A stretch of 64,000 nt of DNA from Alphaproteobacteria bacterium (GTDB lineage Bacteria > Pseudomonadota > Alphaproteobacteria > Sphingomonadales > Kordiimonadaceae), in NCBI GenBank assembly GCA_006226495.1, contig SBGU01000040.1, forward strand, positions 1 through 64,000. The letters run 5' to 3'. This document shows, piece after piece, positions 52,639-60,526 of this stretch. Position 1 is the first letter of the stretch; every line of letters starts with the position of its first letter. The position numbers and the translations under genes are program-made. The notes beneath the pieces were generated by a model. It made no database searches and was not told the DNA's origin. It was given only the letters and a program-made list of their open reading frames with translations.

Positions 52639-54321
52639 CTACTTCTCGATCAACAGGGCCGCCTGCTGGTAAAGGCCCTGGTCTTCTTTTTTGGGCGCCA
52701 CACCCAGAAGGGGTGCGGTGCGCAAAATCACATTCTTCACCACAGGGGCCGCAACCCAGCCGCCCGAGGCATACCCAAAGGTTTCCTTGGTGCCACGGGG
52801 TTCATCCAGCAGCGCAAACACCGCATATTGCGGGTCGTCCATCGGATAAACGCCCATGAAGGACGAAATCAGCGCCTTGCGGTCGTAACCGCCAGCGCGC
52901 GGTTTTTCGGCGGTGCCGGTCTTGCCACCGACCCGGTAGCCCACCGCATCCGCCCGGCTGGCGGTGCCCTTCAGCACCACCATGCGCAGAAGCTGGCGCA
53001 TCTCGCGGCTGGTTTTGGCACTGACAATCTGCCGGCTGGTCTGGCCCGCATGATCAGTGTGCATCAGGGTTGCCGGCATCAGGTGACCACCGTTCACCAC
53101 CGCCGCAACACCGGTCGCAAGCTGGATCGGGCTCACAGCGATGCCATGGCCATAGGAGATGGTCATTGTGGAAATTTTGTGCCACGAAGCGGGATAAATC
53201 GGGGCACCCACCTCCGTCAGCTCAAGCGTGGTCGGCTGCAGCATGCCGATGTTCGACAGGAATGCCTGCTGGCGTTCGGTGCCCAGGTCCAGCGCCATCT
53301 GGGCCGTACCGATGTTGGACGAATAGGCGAAAATCTCCGGCACACTGAGGTAGCGGCGTTTCGGGTGGTCGTCCCGGATGGTGAAGCGTGCCACATGCAG
53401 GGGCTGGGTCGCGTCGTAACCATCTTTGAAGGTGACCACCTTTTCGTCAAGCGCGGCGGCGAACGTGAAGGTCTTGAAGGTCGAACCCAGTTCGTACACA
53501 CCCTGGCTCACACGGTTGAAGCGCTCATCGTCGCCGACACCGGTGATATTGTTGGGGTCGTAATCCGGCAGCGACACCATGGCGACCACTTCGCCGGTGC
53601 GCACATCCATCACCAGACCGGCGGCACCGATGGCCCGGTGCGCGCTCATCGCGGCTTCCAGTTCATCCGCCAGCGCATACTGGACCCGGATATCAAGCGA
53701 CAGCTTCAGGGGTTCGCCCGCACGGTCATGGTCGTTCAGCCGGTCGTTGAAATAATGCTCGACCCCGGCAAGGCCGTTGCCGTCCACATCCACATAGCCA
53801 AGCGCATGCGCGGCCAGCCGGCCATGCGGGTAAATGCGCTCTTCCTCGCGCTCGAACGCGAAGGCGGGGATACCAAGGGCGTTCACCTGCCACTTCTGGC
53901 GCGGGGTCAGCTTGCGCTTCAGCCACACGAACTTGCGACCGGACGACAGTTTTTCCTCAACGTCCGCCAGCGACAGGTCGGGCAACACCGACACCAGCTT
54001 GGCCGCGGCTTCCTTCGGGTTCCTGATCTCGCTCGGGTTCGCATACAGGGACGCGGTTTCAAGGTTGGTGGCCAGGATTTCACCATTACGGTCGACAATG
54101 TCGGCGCGCGCGACAGAGACCGGCGGCACCACGATCTGGCGGCTGGTGGTCTGTTTTTCCTCAGGCGTCGACAGCCCCAAATCCACCGTGCGCACCGCCA
54201 TGACACCAAAGGCGCCCATGAACAGCACAGCCGCCACCATCAGGCGGCCACGTGCGACTTCCATCGCGCTTTTGCGTTCACCTTCCAGGATGGTTGCATG
54301 TCTGATCGGCACGGCGTTCAC
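52639..54321 (-). CDS. ftsI: FtsI, septal peptidoglycan transpeptidase (PBP3)
   Basis: The 560-residue class B penicillin-binding protein has one membrane helix at about 26-44, a pedestal domain, and the transpeptidase with STFK at 280-283, SSN at 334-336 and KTGT at 467-470, all intact. It crosslinks septal peptidoglycan with FtsW. It begins with GTG 54321, overlapping the ftsL stop (GTGA). Crosslinking needs D-Ala-D-Ala donor stems, relevant to the MurF and Ddl gap in this cluster. Confidence 0.97.
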   Translation of the reverse strand: MNAVPIRHATILEGERKSAMEVARGRLMVAAVLFMGAFGVMAVRTVDLGLSTPEEKQTTSRQIVVPPVSVARADIVDRNGEILATNLETASLYANPSEIRNPKEAAAKLVSVLPDLSLADVEEKLSSGRKFVWLKRKLTPRQKWQVNALGIPAFAFEREEERIYPHGRLAAHALGYVDVDGNGLAGVEHYFNDRLNDHDRAGEPLKLSLDIRVQYALADELEAAMSAHRAIGAAGLVMDVRTGEVVAMVSLPDYDPNNITGVGDDERFNRVSQGVYELGSTFKTFTFAAALDEKVVTFKDGYDATQPLHVARFTIRDDHPKRRYLSVPEIFAYSSNIGTAQMALDLGTERQQAFLSNIGMLQPTTLELTEVGAPIYPASWHKISTMTISYGHGIAVSPIQLATGVAAVVNGGHLMPATLMHTDHAGQTSRQIVSAKTSREMRQLLRMVVLKGTASRADAVGYRVGGKTGTAEKPRAGGYDRKALISSFMGVYPMDDPQYAVFALLDEPRGTKETFGYASGGWVAAPVVKNVILRTAPLLGVAPKKEDQGLYQQAALLIEK

Positions 54322-54716
54322 AGCGAATGGCCTTTCGTATTGCGGGTGGATTTGTCGGTTTTCTTGTCGTCTTTCTGGTTGCTCGCGGCCGGCAGCAGCA
54401 CACCCGGGTCTTCAACCGGGTCGGCGTCCTTGGGCCGGAACGGAATGCGGTCGGGCTCGGCCATCACCTGCGTCGCCTTCGGCGGCATCAGCGCCAGGAA
54501 TTTGACCGACTGGTCCTGCAGCGCCCGTGGCGTGGTCAGGTACGACCATTCGGCTTCAAGAACCCGGATCGCTTCGCGGTCGTCATGGATTTGGGCGGCA
54601 AGGGCGCGCACATCGTCGGCCTTTTCCTGCACCACAAGCTTCAGCTTCAGAACGGCAGCACCACAGGCAAGTGCGGCGACGGCGGCAAAGGCGGTCACGA
54701 CCCTACGCATGGTCAC
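54318..54716 (-). CDS. ftsL: Cell division protein FtsL
   Basis: The 132-residue bitopic protein has a single membrane helix (residues about 6-28), a short periplasmic coiled coil ([20 protein letters not shown]), then a low-complexity, charged tail ([12 protein letters not shown]) rather long for FtsL. Position between rsmH and ftsI supports the call. The start is GTG 54716 or ATG 54710, both inside the end of rsmH. Confidence 0.88.
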   Translation of the reverse strand: MTMRRVVTAFAAVAALACGAAVLKLKLVVQEKADDVRALAAQIHDDREAIRVLEAEWSYLTTPRALQDQSVKFLALMPPKATQVMAEPDRIPFRPKDADPVEDPGVLLPAASNQKDDKKTDKSTRNTKGHSL

Positions 54717-55704
54717 CCCCTATTGCCGGCGCATCGGTGCGAATGGCTTGACGAAGCCGGGCAGAGCGGGAACGCGGGTTCACATCCTCCTCCGCTTTGC
54801 CCGGCTTCTGGGCTCCCTTAAGCCTGAGCTCGAATGTCGGTTTGGGCCCCTGGTCGAGGGACGGGGGCAAATGCCGGCTGCCGGCAGGCGTGCGCCCACC
54901 GCGTTCGGTGACAAAATGTTTGACCAGGCGGTCCTCGAGCGAATGGAAGCACACCACCACCAGCCGGCCGCCGGGGTTCAGGATCGCTTCAGCGCCTTCA
55001 AGGCCGCGGGCCAGTTCGCCCAGTTCGTCATTCACATGGATACGCAAAGCCTGGAAGGTGCGGGTGGCCGGATGCACGGCCTTCACACCCTTGCGGCGCG
55101 GCGGCATGCCCAGGGTCTTCTCGATAATGGACGCCAGCGCGCGGGTGCGCTCGATCGGCGCCTCGAGCCGCGCGCGCACAATGGCGGCGGCGATGCGGCG
55201 CGACTTATGTTCCTCGCCATAGCGGTAGATAATGTCCGCGAGGCGGGTTTCCTCGTAATTGTTCACCACATCGGCGGCGCTTTCACCCTTCATGGCCATG
55301 CGCATGTCCAGAGGGCCGTCTTCCATGAAGGAAAAACCGCGCTCGGCTTCATCCAACTGGAACGACGACACACCGATATCCAGCATCACACCGTCGACCT
55401 TGGGCATACCAGCTTCGGGCAGCAGGCGGCCCATGTCACCGAAGCAGCCTTCGATCATGTGGAAACGCTCGCCAAATTCGGCCTTCAGACCCTGGGCGCG
55501 CTTGATGGCGTCGGGGTCGCGGTCGATGGCATAGACGGTGCAATCGGCGGCCTTCAGGACCGCGCGGGTGTAACCGCCGGCACCAAACGTGCCGTCCACA
55601 TACACTTCGCCGTCTTTGGGGGCGAGCGTGGACAAAACTTCAGCCAGCATCACGGGGATGTGCTGGCCGCCTTTGCCTTCCGCCATTTCGGGCTTGCGGG
55701 TCAT
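54703..55704 (-). CDS. rsmH: 16S rRNA (cytosine-1402-N4)-methyltransferase
   Basis: The 333-residue SAM-dependent enzyme has [10 protein letters not shown] near the start, [14 protein letters not shown] (SAM site), [25 protein letters not shown] and [16 protein letters not shown] 55704 overlaps the mraZ stop (ATGA); the frame runs further upstream but that part belongs to mraZ. Confidence 0.97.
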   Translation of the reverse strand: MTRKPEMAEGKGGQHIPVMLAEVLSTLAPKDGEVYVDGTFGAGGYTRAVLKAADCTVYAIDRDPDAIKRAQGLKAEFGERFHMIEGCFGDMGRLLPEAGMPKVDGVMLDIGVSSFQLDEAERGFSFMEDGPLDMRMAMKGESAADVVNNYEETRLADIIYRYGEEHKSRRIAAAIVRARLEAPIERTRALASIIEKTLGMPPRRKGVKAVHPATRTFQALRIHVNDELGELARGLEGAEAILNPGGRLVVVCFHSLEDRLVKHFVTERGGRTPAGSRHLPPSLDQGPKPTFELRLKGAQKPGKAEEDVNPRSRSARLRQAIRTDAPAIGGDHA

Positions 55705-56171
55705 GGCCGGCCTCCTCCGAAGGGGGGCAGCTTGGGCGCCTGTTCGGCGGCCCGGCCCAACTGGTCGGCTTTGTGGGCTTCGAACGCTTCCGGGTTCCAT
55801 ATCTGGAATTTGCGACCGATGCCCACAAAGGTGCAGGCATCGTCGATGCCGGCGCCGGCCTTCAGTTCGGCGGGCAGCATCACACGGCCTTCGGGGTCGA
55901 AGGAAAGCTGGCTGGCACCGGCAAGGATTGCGGTGGCGACGGACATCTGGTCGGGGTCGAAAGGTCCAAAATCGCCGTAAAGCCGGTCAGACAATTGTTC
56001 AAGGAATGCAAGGTCCGCGCCTTCGATGCACGGCAGATTGAGGGGGCGGTAGATCACGATGCCGGGGAAGGCACCTTCGGACGCACAAACGGCATTACGG
56101 AAGGGAGCCGGCACGGACACGCGCCCCTTCTTGTCAACCCGGTTTGTAAATGTGGACAGGAAAAATGCCAT
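55701..56171 (-). CDS. mraZ: MraZ, DNA-binding regulator of the division and cell-wall cluster
   Basis: The 156-residue AbrB-fold protein has two copies of the MraZ half: [20 protein letters not shown] and [19 protein letters not shown]. It is the first gene of the cluster, and in E. coli it represses its own promoter by binding TGGGN repeats. A phased TGGG array lies about 80 bases upstream here. ATG 56171 gives the usual N-terminus [10 protein letters not shown]. Confidence 0.96.
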   Translation of the reverse strand: MAFFLSTFTNRVDKKGRVSVPAPFRNAVCASEGAFPGIVIYRPLNLPCIEGADLAFLEQLSDRLYGDFGPFDPDQMSVATAILAGASQLSFDPEGRVMLPAELKAGAGIDDACTFVGIGRKFQIWNPEAFEAHKADQLGRAAEQAPKLPPFGGGRP

Positions 56172-56249
56172 TGCCCTGCGTCCCCCGTTTCCCCCTTCCG
56201 GCCGCCGCATACGACAGGAAAGGCATCCGGATCGTCATCCGGACCCATT

Positions 56250-56315
56250 TGGGATATCATGGGCATTCATGGTTGGTCAATGGGACAATATGGGAAAACC
56301 CGAGTTTTTCTGGGA
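56250..56315 (-). promoter_or_regulatory. Phased TGGGN repeats, candidate MraZ operator
   Basis: TGGGA, TGGGC and TGGTT occur at 56250, 56260 and 56270; TGGGA recurs at 56281, 56291 and 56311. Nearly all are one helical turn apart, as in known MraZ sites (TGGGN with 5-base gaps). As written they lie on the plus strand, opposite to mraZ transcription. The rest of the 56172-56550 spacer holds the AT-rich stretch 56340-56400 (probable promoter) and the hrpB terminator; no gene is seen. Confidence 0.6.
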
Positions 56316-56467
56316 CGCCGCACCCCGACCAAATGGCCTTTTTCTCCTTATATTTCCGTCAGTTGATCACCTTTGTTCTTTTAATGTTCCGCATCAATTG
56401 GCTGGTTCGGCCACCCCTGTTCTGGGCCCGCATGGGCGGCGGTGGGAAAACCGCGCATTTCCAAGAA

Positions 56468-56493
56468 AAAAGGGAGACCGAAGCCTCCCTTTT
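56468..56493 (-). terminator. Terminator after hrpB
   Basis: AAAAGGGAG and CTCCCTTTT form a perfect 9-base stem; on the minus strand the loop contains CTTCGG, a stable tetraloop, and a TTTTTTC run follows. It insulates the mraZ promoter region from hrpB. Confidence 0.85.
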
Positions 56494-56550
56494 GACCAGA
56501 ACACCCATGATTTCCCAACCGGTACCCACCCTGCCGCACCGCCGGGACAC

Positions 56551-59022
56551 TCAGCCTGACGAAGCGCCCCTGGGTTTGGCACGTGCTGTCGCCTGTGCGC
56601 CGCCCGGGTCGTCCGGCCAGAAATGGCGGGGGTATCGCCCCCTCATGTCCTTGACCACATCAGCCCAGGAACCACGCCAGAAACCCGGCAAATCGCGGGT
56701 CATCTGGATCGGACGATGCGCGGGCGACAAGAGGATGAGCAGCAGGGGCGTTTTGCCACCCATAATCGCTGGATGTCTGGTCAGCCCAAAAAGCTCCTGC
56801 ACACGCACCTCGATGGCGGGCGCCGTTTCATGCGTATAATCGATCGGGATACGCAACCCGGTCGGCGCCTGGAAATGGGAAGGCAGCAGGTCGTCGATCT
56901 GCGACCGCAGGTCCCAGGGCAACAGGGCCGACAAGGCGCCTTCAAGCAGCTCGGGCGTGATTTTCGAGACAGCCGTTACATCATAAAGGCAAGGCAACAA
57001 CCAGTTTTCGACGTCGGCCTGCAGGGCCCGGTCGCTCAGGTCCGGCCAGGGCGCGCCAAGTATTTCTTGCAAATAGGTTGCACGCGCACGCAGCGCCAAC
57101 TGCCCCTTGCTCCATGGCAGGATATCCAGACCCAAGTCTTCGATGCCGGCACACAGGAGCGCTGCAGCGGCTTCTGCATCCTCAACTTTGGCAGATGCAT
57201 CCGCGAGGACAACCTGATCGATTGCGCGAACACGGCGCGCCCGGACGCTGCGGGAACCACGATCAAATTCGAGGCGGGTTTCGTCGACAATATGCGCCGA
57301 AAAACTCTCCTCTATCTCGTTGATGTCGATCCGGGCGGCGGCACGGATACGCCCGTTCGCGGCCTGCCCGCTGATATCTGTCACCACCAGGAACCTGTGC
57401 TGCGCCAAGGCATTCGCCTCGGGCAAGCTGGCGGCGCGCCCGTTTGCGAGGCGGTATCGGCCCCGCTGACCGGCAGCTTGTGCCAGGCGGTCCGGGTAAG
57501 CATTCGCCAGCATTTGGCCGATGCTCATGGTTCGCGTCTGTTGCCGGGACGTGGCTGCCAGTTTTGCCCAGCGGCCGGCAAGCGCCCTGGCGTCCCTGGC
57601 CCGGGGGCTTTGGTCGGCCCGGAAAAGGCGCAACCGGTCCTCAAGGTCAATCGCGTCGCCGCCCAGCCCGTGTTCGGACACAAGGGCTGCAATGTCCGCG
57701 GCCTCCCGGGCGTTGCCGCCTGCCGCGGCGCGCTGGATCATGTGCGCCAGGCGTGGATGGACCGGGAAGGCGGCCAGCGCGCGGCCCTCGTCGGTTATCT
57801 GCCCGCGGCTGTCGGTGGCATCCAGCCTCTCGAGGAGCGCGGTGGCCTCGGCCCAGGCGGACGCGGGCGGCTGGTCAACGAACTGCATCTGCGCGGGGTC
57901 GCTGACCCCCCATGCCGCGAGGCTGAGCGCCAGCGGGGCCAGGTCGGCGGCCAGAATTTCCGGCGTGTCGAAAGCTGCGAGCGCGGCGGTTTGCCCCTTG
58001 TTCCACAGGCGATAGCATATGCCGTCTTCGGTACGACCGGCACGGCCCTGCCTTTGTGTGGCAGCCGCCTGCGATATTTTTCTGGTTTCCAGCCGGGTCA
58101 GTGCCGTTGCGGGTTCAAAGACCGGCACCCGCGCGAGCCCGCTGTCGACAACAATACGGATTCCCTCGATGGTCAAAGACGTTTGCGCGATTGTGGTTGC
58201 CAGCACTACCTTGCGGCGCCCCTTGGCCGCGGGCGCAATGGCCCGGTCCTGCTCTCGGGGGGAAAGGCGGCCATAAAGCGGCCCAATATCCGTTGTGTCC
58301 GCAACCCGGGCCGACAGGCGCTCGGCCACGCGGCGTATTTCCGCTTCGCCGGGCAAAAACACCAGAATGGAACCCTGCTCGTCCTGAAGCGCCATCAGCA
58401 CCGTGGCGACAACATGGTCCTCCATGCGAACGTCAGGTTTTGGCGGCACATAGCGTGTTTCCACCGGGAAGGCGCGCCCCTCGCATTCGATCAGCGGCGC
58501 ATCGCACAACAGCCTGGACATGCGGCTGCTGTCCAGCGTTGCCGACATGACAAGGATGCGCAGGTCCGGCCGCAGGATGGCACTGTCAAGCGCCAGCGCC
58601 AGACCAAGGTCGCCATCCAGGCTGCGCTCGTGAAACTCATCAAAAATGACGGCGGCGACACCCTTCAGTTCAGGGTCGTCCAGGATCATGCGGGTGAAAA
58701 CACCCTCGGTCACCACTTCGATCTGCGTCCGCGCGCTCACGCGCGTGTCAAGCCGCACCCGGTAGCCGACGGTATCACCGACCTCCTCGCCAAGGGACCC
58801 GGCCATCCAGTGCGCCGCCGCCCTGGCGGCAAGGCGCCGGGGTTCCAGCATGATGATGCGCCCCTTTGCCCGCCAATCGGCGTCAAGCAGATGCAGGGGG
58901 ACGCGCGTGGTCTTGCCCGCGCCCGGCGCCGCCACCAGCACGGCAAACATGTTGTCGCGCAGCGCCAATGCGAGTTGCGGCAGCACGGCATCAATGGGAA
59001 GGGGGGAGCCTGTTTTGGTCAT
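56551..59022 (-). CDS. hrpB: HrpB-type DEAH-box helicase
   Basis: The 823-residue protein has the helicase core: AAPGAGKTTRVP at about 31-42, DEFHERSLDGDL (DEFH instead of DEAH), SATLDSSR, then QRQGRAGRTEDG. It has the HrpB C-terminal region ending in FWRGSWADVVKDMRGRYPRH. Length is typical. In E. coli the protein's role is unclear; RNA-linked roles are known for the family. It ends in a strong hairpin before the mraZ promoter region. Confidence 0.95.
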   Translation of the reverse strand: MTKTGSPLPIDAVLPQLALALRDNMFAVLVAAPGAGKTTRVPLHLLDADWRAKGRIIMLEPRRLAARAAAHWMAGSLGEEVGDTVGYRVRLDTRVSARTQIEVVTEGVFTRMILDDPELKGVAAVIFDEFHERSLDGDLGLALALDSAILRPDLRILVMSATLDSSRMSRLLCDAPLIECEGRAFPVETRYVPPKPDVRMEDHVVATVLMALQDEQGSILVFLPGEAEIRRVAERLSARVADTTDIGPLYGRLSPREQDRAIAPAAKGRRKVVLATTIAQTSLTIEGIRIVVDSGLARVPVFEPATALTRLETRKISQAAATQRQGRAGRTEDGICYRLWNKGQTAALAAFDTPEILAADLAPLALSLAAWGVSDPAQMQFVDQPPASAWAEATALLERLDATDSRGQITDEGRALAAFPVHPRLAHMIQRAAAGGNAREAADIAALVSEHGLGGDAIDLEDRLRLFRADQSPRARDARALAGRWAKLAATSRQQTRTMSIGQMLANAYPDRLAQAAGQRGRYRLANGRAASLPEANALAQHRFLVVTDISGQAANGRIRAAARIDINEIEESFSAHIVDETRLEFDRGSRSVRARRVRAIDQVVLADASAKVEDAEAAAALLCAGIEDLGLDILPWSKGQLALRARATYLQEILGAPWPDLSDRALQADVENWLLPCLYDVTAVSKITPELLEGALSALLPWDLRSQIDDLLPSHFQAPTGLRIPIDYTHETAPAIEVRVQELFGLTRHPAIMGGKTPLLLILLSPAHRPIQMTRDLPGFWRGSWADVVKDMRGRYPRHFWPDDPGGAQATARAKPRGASSG

Positions 59023-59163
59023 GGACCTTACATATTTGAAACGCCCGACCCTGAAAAGCGGTATCGCATGAAAAGGCTATGGCGATGACCGACCCGTCGC
59101 CCGATTGTGCTGAAACCAGCCTTCGTACCGAACAGGCTGGCCTTAACCCGCCGGAGCGCCGGT

Positions 59164-59634
59164 TCAAACCGGATCGCCCGCCGCCGCCTCGACCGCAGGC
59201 AGCAGCGCAGCCAGCGCCTGCCCAACATGGTTCGGCCGAGCCGGGGCCAGGTCGGCCAGCGTATACTGATCCAGTGTGCGGAAAAAACTTGCCAGGGCCT
59301 CGCTGAACACATGTTTCAGCCGGCAAGCCGGCGTGATCACACACTGGTTGTCGCCCCCGAAACATTCCACAAGCGGCGCCCCCTGCTCGAACTCGCGCAC
59401 CAGTTTGCCAACCCGGATATTCTCCGGTTTGTCAGCGAGCTTGAGGCCACCGTTTTTGCCCCGGGTTGCTTTCAGATAGCCCCGGGCATTCAGTTCCTGC
59501 ACGATTTTCATCAGATGGTTGCGCGAGATATCGTAGCTGTCGGCAATGTCCCGGATGGTCACGGTCTTGTCGCCGGCGACCGCCAGATACATCAGGACTC
59601 TGAGGGAATAGTCGGTATAGCGGGTAATATGCAT
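59164..59634 (-). CDS. nsrR: NsrR-like Rrf2-family nitric-oxide-responsive repressor
   Basis: The 156-residue protein starts MHITRYTDYSLRVLMYLA, the Rrf2 winged helix with the NsrR-type second-helix residues (IADSYDISRNHLMKIVQEL). Cluster-binding cysteines are at 91, 98 and 104 in the expected spacing. NsrR loses repression when NO attacks its [Fe-S] cluster. It is divergent from ytfE-norB, with two palindromes between, which fits control of NO detoxification. ATG 59634 is preferred over an upstream start. Confidence 0.92.
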   Translation of the reverse strand: MHITRYTDYSLRVLMYLAVAGDKTVTIRDIADSYDISRNHLMKIVQELNARGYLKATRGKNGGLKLADKPENIRVGKLVREFEQGAPLVECFGGDNQCVITPACRLKHVFSEALASFFRTLDQYTLADLAPARPNHVGQALAALLPAVEAAAGDPV

Positions 59635-59725
59635 CGATGATCGGTCCTGTCGTCGCCGCAACGTCTCAATAGTGATCGGCGGGCCCCGCGCCGGCTGCAA
59701 GGGGCTGCGTCATTTTGCCTCCCTA

Positions 59726-59767
59726 AAGATACATGTATTTTACACCTTATAAAGATGCATGTATTTT
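59726..59767. promoter_or_regulatory. Paired palindromic sites, candidate NsrR operators
   Basis: AAGATACATGTATTTT (59726-59741) and AAGATGCATGTATTTT (59752-59767) are near-identical 16-base imperfect palindromes, 26 bases apart centre to centre, in the nsrR-ytfE gap. The AAGATGCAT half is close to the known NsrR half-site AAGATGCATTT. Two sites could control both divergent promoters. Confidence 0.7.
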
Positions 59768-59845
59768 ACTTCTTATGAATGATGACCATTCTGGGAGCCG
59801 ATGCGCCCCGCACCGGCCCCGCAAGCTTAGATGTCGGAGACGATC

Positions 59846-60526
59846 ATGACCTTACTGGAAACGCCCATAGGGACGCTGGCCGAGCAGATACCCGGCGCCA
59901 CCGCCCTGTTTCACCGCCACGGACTGCAATTCTGCTGCGGCGGCAGCCATTCGCTTGAACAGGCTGTGAACAAGGCCGGCGTCGACCTGGCCGAAGTGCT
60001 GGTCGACCTGTCGCGCCTGACCTGCCGTGACAGCGAAGAACGTGACTGGAAGTCCGAACAGGTTTCGGGGTTGATCAGCCATATTCTGGAACGCTTCCAC
60101 AAGGTGCACCGGGAACAGTTGCAGGAACTGGTGCGGCTGGCCAGCCGGGTGGAACAGGTGCATCACGACAAACCGGCATGCCCGCTTGGCCTTGCCGACC
60201 ACCTGCGCCTCATGACGGTGGAGCTGGAAAGCCACATGCAGAAGGAAGAGCAGGTTCTGTTCCCGATGATCCTGCGTGGCCAGGGCATGCTGGCGGCCGG
60301 CCCGGTGCGCATCATGATGGCTGAACATGAAGGGCATGCTGAGGCGCTTTCGGTCATCGACGGGCTGACAAACGGGCTGACACCACCTGCAGACGCCTGC
60401 AATAGCTGGCGCGCGCTCTATCGCAGCCTCGGGGCGTTCCGGGCCGACCTCGAACGCCATATCGAACTTGAAAACAACATTCTCTTTTTGCGGGCCCTGA
60501 AGGGCGATGAGGTGAATCATGGCTAG
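59846..60526 (+). CDS. ytfE: Iron-sulfur cluster repair di-iron protein (RIC, YtfE/ScdA type)
   Basis: The 226-residue protein has an N-terminal ScdA-type domain with the Cys pair in LQFCCGG (30-31) and a four-helix hemerythrin-like domain whose His and Glu residues (HKVHREQLQEL, HLRLMTVELESHMQKEEQVLFP, EHEGHAEAL, ERHIELEN) bind two irons. It repairs clusters damaged by NO. ATG 59846 is chosen for GGAG at the right distance; ATG 59831 is five codons earlier. Its end overlaps norB by 8 bases, so they form one transcript. Confidence 0.93.
   Translation: MTLLETPIGTLAEQIPGATALFHRHGLQFCCGGSHSLEQAVNKAGVDLAEVLVDLSRLTCRDSEERDWKSEQVSGLISHILERFHKVHREQLQELVRLASRVEQVHHDKPACPLGLADHLRLMTVELESHMQKEEQVLFPMILRGQGMLAAGPVRIMMAEHEGHAEALSVIDGLTNGLTPPADACNSWRALYRSLGAFRADLERHIELENNILFLRALKGDEVNHG

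Noticed and set aside
52426-55980. 1184-codon open frame on the plus strand across rsmH, ftsL and ftsI
   Set aside because: It is antisense to clearly recognised dcw genes, has no domain resemblance, and is a common effect of high GC in the third codon position.
56059-56559. 166-codon plus-strand frame upstream of mraZ
   Set aside because: It spans mraZ, the TGGG array and the hrpB terminator and has no protein-like features.
56623-59088. 821-codon open frame antisense to hrpB
   Set aside because: hrpB has full helicase motifs on the other strand.
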